Source: Butyricimonas sp. Marseille-P3923 (GTDB lineage: Bacteria > Bacteroidota > Bacteroidia > Bacteroidales > Marinifilaceae). From it: a stretch of 64,000 nt of DNA. The notes beneath the pieces were generated by a model. The model saw nothing but the letters and a program-made list of their open reading frames with translations. It searched no databases and was not told the DNA's origin. The translations under genes and the position numbers were made by a program. Shown here in pieces: positions 17,537-25,374 of this stretch. Position 1 is the stretch's first letter, and each line of letters starts with the position of its first letter. Location of the stretch: assembly GCF_900184685.1 (NCBI RefSeq), contig NZ_FXXL01000005.1, forward strand, positions 521,083 to 585,082, given 5' to 3'.

Positions 17537-18727
17537 TTATTTCTTGATACAATTTTTTATCTCTCTCGTGATATACGCCACATCCTCATCCGTCACGCGA
17601 GGACCGGCAGGGATACACAAACCCCTCTCGAATAACTTTTCCGAAGTACCATCCACGTAACAAGGATTCCCCGCGAAAACCGGCTGCAGGTGCATAGGCT
17701 TCCACAACGGTCGGGTTTCAATTCCTTTAGCGTCCAAAGCCACACGCACCTCCTCGTGATCTACCCCTGTCACCGCTTTGTCGATCAAAATCGTACACAA
17801 CCAGTAATTCGCATTAAACCGGTTATCGGGATTCGACATCAACTCTATTCCATCCACATCGGCGAATGCCCGCTCGTATAATTCATGCACGTGGCGGTGA
17901 TGAGCCACATGCTCGTCCAATACTGTCATCTGTCCCAAACCGATCCCGGCACAGATATTACTCATCCGGTAATTGTAACCGATCTTCTCGTGCTGGTAAT
18001 AAGGATACGGTTCCCGTGCCTGCGTGGCGTAGAACATCACCTTCTTCTTTGACTCCTCGTCCGGACAAACCAATGCTCCTCCTCCCGAGGTTGTTATCAT
18101 CTTGTTCCCGTTAAAACTCAACGCCCCGTACAACCCGAAAGTCCCGCACTTTTGTCCCTTATATTCCGAACCCAATGCCTCGGCAGCATCTTCCAGTACC
18201 GGAATGTCATATTTCCCGGCCACCGCACAAATCTCGTCCATCTTCGCCGGCATCCCGTACAGGTGCACCGGAATAATTGCTTTCGGCTTCCGTCCCGTTT
18301 TAGCGATCCGGTCTTGTATAGCTCTCTCCAACAACACGGGACTCATGTTCCACGTCTCTTCCTCCGAGTCTACGAAAACAGCCGTCGCCCCTTGATATGT
18401 CACCGGGTTGGCAGAAGCGCAAAAAGTGAAACTCTGGCATATCACCTCGTCACCCGCCTGTACCCCCAACAATATCAACCCCAAGTGCAAGGCCGCCGTC
18501 CCCGCACTCAATGCCACCACCTGCTTCCCTTCATTTTCAACTCTCAACTTTCCATTTTCAATTGCTTGTTCTCCACTTCCAATCAAAAAATCCCGCAGTG
18601 ATTTTTCAAAAGCGTTCACGTTTGGTCCCAAGGGCACTACCCAATTCGTGTCAAACGCTTCTTTAATAAAATCCTGTTCCTTGCCGCTCATGTGCGCCAA
18701 ACAAAGATAAATTCGTTCCCTTTTCAT
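17537..18727 (-). CDS. DegT/DnrJ/EryC1/StrS aminotransferase (PglE-like)
   Basis: A PLP-dependent sugar aminotransferase of about 396 residues from the chosen start (MKRERIYLCLAHMSG; a Met at 18760 would add eleven atypical residues). The fold-type-I active site is visible as EDAAEALGS and SFNGNKMITTSGGG, where the Lys binds PLP. Closest function by memory is the PglE-type transfer of an amino group to C4 of UDP-4-keto-GlcNAc, but no PglF dehydratase is in the window. Between LIGSG and VVALSAGTAAL there is an extra stretch (AIENGKLRVENEGK) encoded by AATTGAAAATGG-like repeat sequence (18530-18564), which looks like a repeat inserted in frame. Confidence 0.87.
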   Translation of the reverse strand: MKRERIYLCLAHMSGKEQDFIKEAFDTNWVVPLGPNVNAFEKSLRDFLIGSGEQAIENGKLRVENEGKQVVALSAGTAALHLGLILLGVQAGDEVICQSFTFCASANPVTYQGATAVFVDSEEETWNMSPVLLERAIQDRIAKTGRKPKAIIPVHLYGMPAKMDEICAVAGKYDIPVLEDAAEALGSEYKGQKCGTFGLYGALSFNGNKMITTSGGGALVCPDEESKKKVMFYATQAREPYPYYQHEKIGYNYRMSNICAGIGLGQMTVLDEHVAHHRHVHELYERAFADVDGIELMSNPDNRFNANYWLCTILIDKAVTGVDHEEVRVALDAKGIETRPLWKPMHLQPVFAGNPCYVDGTSEKLFERGLCIPAGPRVTDEDVAYITREIKNCIKK

Positions 18728-18834
18728 GCAAAAATCTCTTGAACACACCCTTCCGGTCAAGACATAACAACCACGTCTTCACTCCCGCGAGTGCCCTATT
18801 GATAAATAAAACTTATGATTATACTACGAAATAT

Positions 18835-19425
18835 TCAATTCCCCAACAAGACCTCTCCATGACCGGGATATAAATCCCGCCCCTCCGCGACTTTCAAAAT
18901 CGCCTCCACGGATCGGGCTGCATCTTGTTTGTTGCTACGTGGGAAAGTAGTTATTACCTTCACTTCCGGTATAAAAGAATCGCCCGTGAATATCTCTCCC
19001 CTCGTGTAATAAGTCAAGCAACTCTTGTCATGCCCGGGCGTCTCCAACACTGTCAAAAATTCCCCGGGAAATAGCTCCACCTCATCTCCATCATGCACAA
19101 CTCTCACATGATCCCCCTTAAACACGATCGGATCATCATGATACTTCGAAAAATTCAACTTATCCGAATAAATTCCTTCCATTCCCGCTTCCGACGTGTA
19201 CACCACGGATCGCAGGAACAAATCGACCATCCGGTTAATCCCGTACAAATGATCATAATGCGTGTGGGTTAGAAAAATACCTCGAATCGTCACCCCTTCC
19301 CCGATAGCCTCCAACACCGGAGCGACATCTCCCGCGTCCACCAACCAACACCAATCTGCCCCTTCCTCCCGCAACACGTATGTATTGGAACTAAAAACCG
19401 TATTTACGATCTGCACAATCTCCAC
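18835..19425 (-). CDS. MBL-fold metallo-hydrolase
   Basis: A 196-residue metallo-beta-lactamase-fold hydrolase with the metal motif HTHYDH (54-59) and later His ligands in ETPGHDKS and PGHGE. The size and motif order are those of the glyoxalase-II-like subgroup acting on thioesters or phosphoesters; the substrate is unknown. It starts 18 bases after the end of the 295-residue accessory protein and could be transcribed with it. Its GC-richer codon use resembles the capsule export genes rather than the AT-rich island upstream. Confidence 0.8.
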   Translation of the reverse strand: MEIVQIVNTVFSSNTYVLREEGADWCWLVDAGDVAPVLEAIGEGVTIRGIFLTHTHYDHLYGINRMVDLFLRSVVYTSEAGMEGIYSDKLNFSKYHDDPIVFKGDHVRVVHDGDEVELFPGEFLTVLETPGHDKSCLTYYTRGEIFTGDSFIPEVKVITTFPRSNKQDAARSVEAILKVAEGRDLYPGHGEVLLGN

Positions 19426-19443
19426 AACTATTTTTTGATGATC

Positions 19444-20331
19444 CTACAAATGACGAACAATAGCTCCTATATGAATTTTTGTCGAATTCTTACTTGTCGG
19501 CATACTGAAATATATTCTACAATATTGATTAATATTTCGTTTTTGAGCTTTAGATGCATCAGGAGAATTAAATTTCAGATGTGGTTCACAAACAAGCGTC
19601 GTGTTTTCATCAGCAAAAAAAACATTAAATTTTTCATCTTTTTCACCTTCAAACGACCCTCCCTCAATATTGTATTTACAAGCAAAAATTCTAGGAAAAT
19701 CAATATTTGAACATTGAGCAACACGGAACTCATTCATAAAATAAGTGTCCATCACCAATAAACAAGCCGTAATTTTCTCACTGTGCGAAACAAGCACTTC
19801 TTTTGTTTGAGATTTATATCGCTCACCAAATACAAGATTCGGATAATATTTAGAACATTCTTGATAGAAAAAATCCACATCCCCGGGATACAAACCTAAA
19901 AAATAACTACGAAACATTCGCCAATCTTCATACGTTCCCAATACTTGTTTCGAGCGTTCCATGCATTCCGTTTTCGTTAGTACAACTTTTGCACTACATG
20001 AATCTTCCGAATGCCATTCGATTAATTCATCAATTTCTTCTCCCGTAAAATTAGTTGCATGATACACCCCGCTGGTTAATAATATGAAAAATAATTGGGA
20101 AATTTCCTTAGGATAAGCATGTTGTCCTAATATAAAATCTCCACATGTTGTTCCATCAGGCAATAGTTCAGTGGCCATGAACTCATCCGTATTAAAAAGG
20201 AAAACATTATCTTTATCTGCCACTTTTTGTGTCAAGTCTCTAAAATTTTTCAACTTCGTCAAAATTGCAACTTCGTCATCGGAATGATTGTACGCGAAAG
20301 AATCAGAATATACATATAAATCCGCTCTCAT
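19444..20331 (-). CDS. Uncharacterised protein of the three-gene accessory operon
   Basis: 295 residues, no signal peptide or membrane helix, so probably cytoplasmic. The N-terminal part is acidic (YSDSFAYNHSDDEV; FNTDEF). The C-terminal part has CEPHLKF followed after about 20 residues by CRIYFSMPTS and a final KIHIGAIVRHL, which reads like a conserved compact beta domain ending in an IGxxxxHL tail. I cannot name the family and see no clear nuclease motif. It begins on the base after the ATPase gene ends, so the two are almost certainly co-translated; by position it may be the effector of the system. Confidence 0.6.
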   Translation of the reverse strand: MRADLYVYSDSFAYNHSDDEVAILTKLKNFRDLTQKVADKDNVFLFNTDEFMATELLPDGTTCGDFILGQHAYPKEISQLFFILLTSGVYHATNFTGEEIDELIEWHSEDSCSAKVVLTKTECMERSKQVLGTYEDWRMFRSYFLGLYPGDVDFFYQECSKYYPNLVFGERYKSQTKEVLVSHSEKITACLLVMDTYFMNEFRVAQCSNIDFPRIFACKYNIEGGSFEGEKDEKFNVFFADENTTLVCEPHLKFNSPDASKAQKRNINQYCRIYFSMPTSKNSTKIHIGAIVRHL

Positions 20332-21498
20332 TTACTTTTTCATTAATCCTAATTGCAAAATTTCCAACAATTGTTGTTCTTGTAAGTCAAAAAAGCCTTT
20401 AGGCCAATTCGCTATTTGCCCGTTAGAATCTATATTTAGTGGATAAACTCGGAACTCCTCATCAAAAAAATAGATAGAAACATGATCTTGTGTTACGCTT
20501 TTCTCTTCTTGCAAACAATACAACCGGACTGAATTCAATATATGTTCACTATGAGTCTCTATATTGACCTGCACCCCGTTCATCGCTAATAACGACAACA
20601 ATTCCATCAACCGAGCCTGTGCAGATGGATGTAAATGTGCTTCAGGATTTTCTACAAACACGACACTCCCTCTTTCTGCTATCAAAGCAACAATTATAAT
20701 AGATAAAATATAGCTATACCCAAAACCCATGTTAATGGATTTTGCCCATCCCATAGAATGTCTATTCTTCATTCGGAGTTGCAACGTGTTATCGGTTTTA
20801 ACTAAATCCAGTTCAGATCCTCCCATTATATAATCACACCACTTGTTTACTTCTTCAATAAGTGACGCTGATTTACCATCCTTTAATCGAATGCCATTCA
20901 AGGAAGAGTGGGCAACTAAAACAGCTAAACGTCGTTCACCCAATATTCCCAAAGGATTAAATTCTTCCTCTTCACATTTTTCTTCATATAAAGTCGGTCC
21001 TAATCTTGAAGCAGAGATAAAATAGAATGGACTGAAAACCTTATCCATTCGCGGATAAGTTGATTGCAGAAAACGTTCTGTATTTAATTGTTCTTCCTCT
21101 GTACCAATAGAGCCTGTTGAAGTAAAATAATCCTTATCCGATATTTTTAGTTCGCAAATTTTACCACACCATTCATTTTTTGCTTCATAGCCCAAACAAA
21201 TATTACGATAGTCTTCTTGATCCGTATCAATTTCAAACCTAACAATTCCTTGTCCTTTATTTTTTAAATCAGAACTTATCAGATCTTGGAAATGAGACAA
21301 TCTCACAAAATCACCATTGACACATAATGTTTCTATATTTCCCGTCTTTTGTAAACTTTGAGCAAGCAACAATAAAGCTTGAAAAATAGTAGATTTCCCC
21401 CGTCCGTTCATCCCAGCTAAAATATTCATATTAGATAAACGGAAAGTTTGTTTGCTAGAGAAACATTTGAAATTTTCAATAGAAAGTTGTGTTATCAT
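20332..21498 (-). CDS. AAA ATPase, DUF3696 / OLD-like type
   Basis: A 388-residue SMC/OLD-class ATPase. The N-terminal ABC-like motif is ENFKCF with Walker A GMNGRGKST (29-37); Walker B with the ENPEAHLHP signature is near residues 275-290, followed by the His of IETHSEH. No TOPRIM nuclease is fused, unlike true OLD proteins; the C-terminus carries a short DUF3696-like region. ATPases of this kind act as sensors in several phage-defence systems. It lies three bases after a Cas2/SinR-like small gene and abuts the 295-residue partner gene. Confidence 0.82.
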   Translation of the reverse strand: MITQLSIENFKCFSSKQTFRLSNMNILAGMNGRGKSTIFQALLLLAQSLQKTGNIETLCVNGDFVRLSHFQDLISSDLKNKGQGIVRFEIDTDQEDYRNICLGYEAKNEWCGKICELKISDKDYFTSTGSIGTEEEQLNTERFLQSTYPRMDKVFSPFYFISASRLGPTLYEEKCEEEEFNPLGILGERRLAVLVAHSSLNGIRLKDGKSASLIEEVNKWCDYIMGGSELDLVKTDNTLQLRMKNRHSMGWAKSINMGFGYSYILSIIIVALIAERGSVVFVENPEAHLHPSAQARLMELLSLLAMNGVQVNIETHSEHILNSVRLYCLQEEKSVTQDHVSIYFFDEEFRVYPLNIDSNGQIANWPKGFFDLQEQQLLEILQLGLMKK

Positions 21499-21501
21499 AG
21501 A

Positions 21502-21780
21502 TTATATATCATTAGAATGCTCCTGTAACCAATTGACAGAATCACTCGGCAACCAACCGGATAATTGAGATAGTGAAACCTGACTTATCAACAATAAATC
21601 TGATGACTCCAATAATGCTTTTAATTGTTCATATAAAACTTGCTTACTTGAACTTGTAATAACAAACCATGAATTCTTCATACATTGATTTGTATTCGGG
21701 CTCAATGTTTTCAACGTTTGAAAAAAAGAGGAGTAATCTTTCTCATTATTTTTCAATTCATATGTTATATTATAAAGCAT
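21502..21780 (-). CDS. Small SinR/Cas2-like protein, first gene of accessory operon
   Basis: 92 residues. The pattern YELKNNEKDYSSFFQTLKTL, SWFVITSSS, LLLISQVS and GWLPSDSVNWLQEH resembles a family of small proteins annotated as SinR-like or Cas2-like, with a ferredoxin-type alternation of strands and helices. Cas2 proteins have an Asp at the end of the first strand; here that position is Glu (YEL). There is no cas1 or CRISPR array in the window. It is preceded by a good promoter and followed within three bases by the ATPase gene. Confidence 0.55.
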   Translation of the reverse strand: MLYNITYELKNNEKDYSSFFQTLKTLSPNTNQCMKNSWFVITSSSKQVLYEQLKALLESSDLLLISQVSLSQLSGWLPSDSVNWLQEHSNDI

Positions 21781-21802
21781 TCTTCATATTTTAATTGAAG
21801 TG

Positions 21803-21833
21803 CGAAGTTATATATTTTTTTCATTAAAGCAAA
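21803..21833 (-). promoter_or_regulatory. Promoter of the three-gene accessory operon
   Basis: On the minus strand TTTG (21833-21830), 19 bases, then TAACTTCG (21810-21803), one change from TAnnTTTG. Spacing and boxes fit the Bacteroidota housekeeping promoter, and the -7 box is about 22 bases upstream of the first ATG. Confidence 0.6.
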
Positions 21834-21834
21834 C

Positions 21835-21890
21835 TACGTTTTTTGCCTCTCCATCCAATCAACGAAACGTGATCCACGTACCACGTACTA
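21835..21890 (-). pseudogene. Relic of a PglC-type sugar transferase 3' end
   Basis: Minus-strand bases 21884-21867 are identical over 18 bases to 22763-22746 inside the intact PglC-type gene and encode the same WYVDHVS. The frame continues for a dozen residues (LIGWRGKKRSLL) to a stop at about 21824. It lies directly after the HepT stop codon, so the toxin-antitoxin genes and the present pglC tail are bracketed by this duplicated sequence. Confidence 0.55.
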
Positions 21891-21891
21891 T

Positions 21892-22299
21892 TTATATCTC
21901 GAACAAATCATCGTGCTTACCGGCCTTTATATCCGTCAAAATTAATTCCACACAAACAATCAATTCCGGAAGATATTTCTTTATAATCTTAAAAATATTC
22001 ATGGGATCAACATTCCCATACTCGTGAGATATTATATTTCTTAAGGCAAACACTCCTTTCCAATATACCTGAGGATAATTGGGAAAAAGCCTTGAAGAAG
22101 TCCATTTATCAATTTTCCGTGCGATCTCTCCTATTACTTGAATTAACATACATGCAGCATCGAATTTCTCCATGCTACTCGGGGAAATTAAAAAATCATG
22201 ATACTTTGCAATTGGAGCATTCCGCTCGACTACTAAATTTGATTTTTCAATCATCAAACTTAAATATTCTTTCACTAAATCCTTAGACGAAGATTGCAT
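21892..22299 (-). CDS. hepT: HepT-like HEPN toxin (DUF86)
   Basis: A 135-residue HEPN-domain ribonuclease. The catalytic signature R-x4-H-x-Y is present as Arg87, His92, Tyr94 (RNIISHEY). In studied HepT-MntA pairs this RNase is neutralised when MntA adds AMP groups to the Tyr of that motif. The gene overlaps the end of the antitoxin gene by 17 bases, so the two are coupled. Such modules stabilise mobile DNA or act as abortive-infection systems. Confidence 0.85.
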   Translation of the reverse strand: MQSSSKDLVKEYLSLMIEKSNLVVERNAPIAKYHDFLISPSSMEKFDAACMLIQVIGEIARKIDKWTSSRLFPNYPQVYWKGVFALRNIISHEYGNVDPMNIFKIIKKYLPELIVCVELILTDIKAGKHDDLFEI

Positions 22300-22573
22300 C
22301 TTTCATGATATTAACCTTAAACGAATCTCTCAACGAATCTCGAAAATTAACGACATCAACCTTGTATCGGGTCAATTTTTCCAATTCTTCTTGTATCTGA
22401 ACCAACGTAAAAAAATCCGATTCCTGTAATACGACAACGACATCCAGATCACTTGTTGCTTTTTGTTGTTTCCTTGCAAAAGAACCAAATATTCCCAACA
22501 TCTTAATCCCATATTTCTCCGCAAAATTGGTCTTAAAATCCCGTAATATATCTATTATCTCTGCTGTATTCAT
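22283..22573 (-). CDS. mntA: MntA-like minimal nucleotidyltransferase antitoxin
   Basis: 96 residues from the chosen start (MNTAEIIDIL; a Met at 22597 would add eight). It has the signature G-S-x10-D-x-D: Gly30-Ser31 (GSFARKQQ) and Asp42/Asp44 (SDLDVVV). It is a DNA polymerase beta-like minimal nucleotidyltransferase that modifies and silences its HEPN partner. Here the antitoxin gene comes first, the reverse of some described hepT-mntA operons. Confidence 0.85.
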   Translation of the reverse strand: MNTAEIIDILRDFKTNFAEKYGIKMLGIFGSFARKQQKATSDLDVVVVLQESDFFTLVQIQEELEKLTRYKVDVVNFRDSLRDSFKVNIMKDAIFV

Positions 22574-22630
22574 AACTACACTAAGTATATATTGCAAAGA
22601 TAAACTTATTTCACGAAAAAAACAACATAC

Positions 22631-23248
22631 TCAATTCGTCCCGTCAAAAGGAACTGTTGTAGCTTCTCCCTCCTTCGAAACTCCATCACGACAAATTATT
22701 GTTTTAATTGCAAGAAAAAATATTTTTAAATCAAGCATGAATGACACGTGATCCACGTACCACACATCCATCTCAAATTTTTTCAACCACGTGTTATTAT
22801 TTCTCCCGTTGACACCAGCCCAACCAACAATTCCAGGTCTCACTTCGTGTCGTCTTGCTTGTTCCGATGTATAAAATGCCAAATATTTAGCCGGAAGAGG
22901 ACGGGGACCTATTAACGCCATATCTCCTTTCAACACATTTACCAACTGGGGTAACTCATCTATTGATAATTCTCTCACAATCCGTCCCACGGGTGTTAAC
23001 CTATCTGCATCAGGAAGTAATACTCCGCTTTCATCCGTTCTATCACTCATTGTTTTGAATTTCAAAATCTTAAACAACTTCCCCCTATATCCCGAACGTG
23101 TCTGCACAAAAAATATCCCATGCAAATTCTGGTGTGCTATTAGTAATAAAATAGCAATAATACATAAAAATGGGATTAAAACGCATAAGGCTATCAAGGC
23201 TATCACAAAATCCATCCCCCTTTTAACGAAAGACACGTACACGCTCAT
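22631..23248 (-). CDS. PglC-type undecaprenyl-phosphate sugar phosphotransferase
   Basis: 205 residues of the small polyprenol-phosphate phosphoglycosyl transferase family. It has one N-terminal membrane-inserted helix (about 10-37), the KFKTM segment, the catalytic-type ELSIDELPQLVNVLKGDM stretch and IGPRPLP, ending with WYVDHVSF. It transfers the first sugar-1-phosphate to the lipid carrier and so starts each capsule repeat unit. It lies at the distal end of the biosynthetic block, and its 3' part is duplicated at 21867-21884. Confidence 0.92.
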   Translation of the reverse strand: MSVYVSFVKRGMDFVIALIALCVLIPFLCIIAILLLIAHQNLHGIFFVQTRSGYRGKLFKILKFKTMSDRTDESGVLLPDADRLTPVGRIVRELSIDELPQLVNVLKGDMALIGPRPLPAKYLAFYTSEQARRHEVRPGIVGWAGVNGRNNNTWLKKFEMDVWYVDHVSFMLDLKIFFLAIKTIICRDGVSKEGEATTVPFDGTN

Positions 23249-23922
23249 CTTATATCACGTATTAACATGAATGCTTCAGCTCTAGGATAAGAAACCGTTG
23301 CACCTCTATATTTTGCCAACGCTTCCATCGCCTCAATTGAACGAGAGGACGGAAATTCTCGTATTTGGGATTTGAAAAACCTCATCGCAACACATTTTGC
23401 ATTGAACTCTTCCTCTGTCAACTCCACAAATACATTAGGTATAAATGCCTCTGATTGATACGGAACTCCCCACTCGGTTTCCGACAAAGTTTCATAAGCG
23501 TAAACTCTTTTCACAGAACAGTTATTCACGGGACGACAAGCAACAAGTGTCGCATCAAAAACCGCCTTATGATCTTTATGTATATCACCACGATGTGGAA
23601 CAAAAACAGTATCAAATTGATACTTCTGAATAAGTTCTGACAATGCAGTCGCTATTTTGTAAGAAGGAAACGTATCTAACCTTGGCGCAGGAAAATCCAT
23701 AAAAAAAGTATCTTCCACACCCAAGGCTCGATGTGCTGCTAATGCTTCATTCCTCACGTTTTGTATCCCTTCCAGAAGATATCTTTCCGGATCTCCCACG
23801 TGAGCGTTAGTCACAATCAAAACATATGTTTCGCTCCCATTATTTACCATCTTTTTCATTACTCCACCACAGCCCAAGACTTCATCATCCGGATGCGGAG
23901 CTACTACTAACACTTTTTTCAT
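23245..23922 (-). CDS. PIG-L family deacetylase
   Basis: About 225 residues from the chosen start (MKKVLVVAPHPDDE); an upstream Met at 23961 would overlap the preceding gene. The zinc motif HPDDE is at residues 10-14, with the second signature HRGDIHKDHKAV in the middle. PIG-L/LmbE enzymes remove N-acetyl groups from amino sugars, which would free an amine for a different acyl group. Its stop overlaps the start of the PglC-type gene by four bases. Confidence 0.88.
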   Translation of the reverse strand: MKKVLVVAPHPDDEVLGCGGVMKKMVNNGSETYVLIVTNAHVGDPERYLLEGIQNVRNEALAAHRALGVEDTFFMDFPAPRLDTFPSYKIATALSELIQKYQFDTVFVPHRGDIHKDHKAVFDATLVACRPVNNCSVKRVYAYETLSETEWGVPYQSEAFIPNVFVELTEEEFNAKCVAMRFFKSQIREFPSSRSIEAMEALAKYRGATVSYPRAEAFMLIRDIR

Positions 23923-23924
23923 AC

Positions 23925-24875
23925 TTAATATATATCTGAATCCCCGTAAGAATAATACCAATTTTTAAATTCAGTCAACACGTCACTTAAAGACTCATCA
24001 AACACTCTCACTCCTAAGAAGGTTTGTTTACCACCCAATACAAAACCATTTTTCTCGTAATAAATATGTCGCCGATCAAAAAGAGAAAGCCACGTGTGTA
24101 CACTTGATATTTTTAAATCAAAAGAAGCAATAATGTGTGAAAGAAACTCGGGTAGCAAAGAGATGTTCTCCATAGCGATTCCATTTTCAACAATAAACGC
24201 CCCATATGAGCCATCCGCCATCGGGTACAATTTAACGACTAAAAAACCTGACAAGACAGAATCTCGATGTTCAAAAATATAATATTTATTAAAAGGGTTT
24301 TCTTTATACCTCCAATTCAAATAATCCACTGATTGATTCAAGGAAACACGGAAAGCAGAAGTTATTTGTTTTAATAAATCCGAATGAGATTGATCAAAAG
24401 TTTCCATCCTCGTTATCATGGGTGATAAGCAAGGTTTTATACTAGATGTCTCCAACACCAAATGATGAATAACGGCCAAATCTCTCCAACTCAAATTCTT
24501 GATAAAACCATAGTGAGAATTCTTATTGGGAAATCCCATAACGCATTTCGTATCGTATTTTTGGGCGATAAACGAGTACAACTCTTCCGCCAAAGTCTTG
24601 AATATCCCTTTCCCGCTGTAGTCAGGATGAGTCATTGTTGTCATAGAAAGAGATGCTTGCGTTATCTCATTATCTACCACAAATTGAAAAGGACTCACGG
24701 CATAATGTCCAATCAACAACTCTTTTTCCCACATTAATTTTATATAGTACTTCCCCACTGGATTCCGTTCGAAGCGCCACCGCCAATATTGTTCCCGCAT
24801 TGGTTTCCCGAAAGTCAATTCAAACAAATGCAATATAGCCTTTTCATCCCCAGTTTGGTAATCTCTTATTTCCAT
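23925..24875 (-). CDS. GNAT family N-acyltransferase
   Basis: 316 residues with the acyl-CoA-binding signature of GNAT enzymes (MTTMTHPDYSGKGIFKTLAEEL) near residues 77-98 and a second GNAT-like half behind it. It opens with MEIRDYQTGDEKAILHLFELTFG, typical of the fold. It may place the acyl group made by the adjacent assembly line on an amino sugar freed by the PIG-L deacetylase, but the substrate is not readable from sequence. Confidence 0.8.
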   Translation of the reverse strand: MEIRDYQTGDEKAILHLFELTFGKPMREQYWRWRFERNPVGKYYIKLMWEKELLIGHYAVSPFQFVVDNEITQASLSMTTMTHPDYSGKGIFKTLAEELYSFIAQKYDTKCVMGFPNKNSHYGFIKNLSWRDLAVIHHLVLETSSIKPCLSPMITRMETFDQSHSDLLKQITSAFRVSLNQSVDYLNWRYKENPFNKYYIFEHRDSVLSGFLVVKLYPMADGSYGAFIVENGIAMENISLLPEFLSHIIASFDLKISSVHTWLSLFDRRHIYYEKNGFVLGGKQTFLGVRVFDESLSDVLTEFKNWYYSYGDSDIY

Positions 24876-24920
24876 TGATACTTCAATTATTTTATGTCAA
24901 CATAATTTCACAATCATGTT

Positions 24921-25373
24921 TTACTTTACTAATTTACCCTTATTAATAATTTGAGTTTTATCACTTATTTCTATACCCGTACGAACTACTCTAGCCGGAT
25001 TCCCCGCTATCAAACAATGACTAGGAAAACTTTTAGTAACAACACTTCCTGCCCCCACAAACACATGATCTCCAAGAGAAACTCCAGGAAGAATTATTGC
25101 CCTTCCCCCTATTACGCAATGTTTACCAATATACGTATCACACCACATTTTTTCCTTTCCTCTAGAATAATCATGAGCTATAATCATCACTCCCAAAGCT
25201 ACTCGAGTTCCGTCACCAATGTGTACACCCTTAGGATGTGCGCGATCAATAAGAGCTCTCCAAGATATTTGACAATTTTTTCCAATATCAACACCTCTTA
25301 TTTTCCGCAAATACACTCCATATGAATGATTTATCACTCGACTAATTTTTTGTCTAAAAGATAACTTAGCCAT
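24921..25373 (-). CDS. Hexapeptide-repeat (LbH) acyltransferase
   Basis: 150 residues of left-handed beta-helix hexapeptide repeats (GVHIGDGTRVALGVMIIAH ... IGGRAIILPGVSLGDHVFVGAGSVV), ending with the AGNPARVV signature of WbbJ-type sugar O-acyltransferases. His in IIAHDYS is the likely catalytic base. It follows the KAS III gene by one base and so belongs to the acyl cluster. Confidence 0.85.
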   Translation of the reverse strand: MAKLSFRQKISRVINHSYGVYLRKIRGVDIGKNCQISWRALIDRAHPKGVHIGDGTRVALGVMIIAHDYSRGKEKMWCDTYIGKHCVIGGRAIILPGVSLGDHVFVGAGSVVTKSFPSHCLIAGNPARVVRTGIEISDKTQIINKGKLVK

Positions 25374-25374
25374 A

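Noticed and set aside
21502..21780. Cas2 of a CRISPR-Cas locus
   Set aside because: There is no cas1, no effector and no repeat-spacer array anywhere in the window; the protein only resembles the fold family.
21781..21891. Pair of ACGTG-rich repeats as an operator
   Set aside because: The ACGTGATCC sequence is explained better as a relic of the pglC coding sequence.
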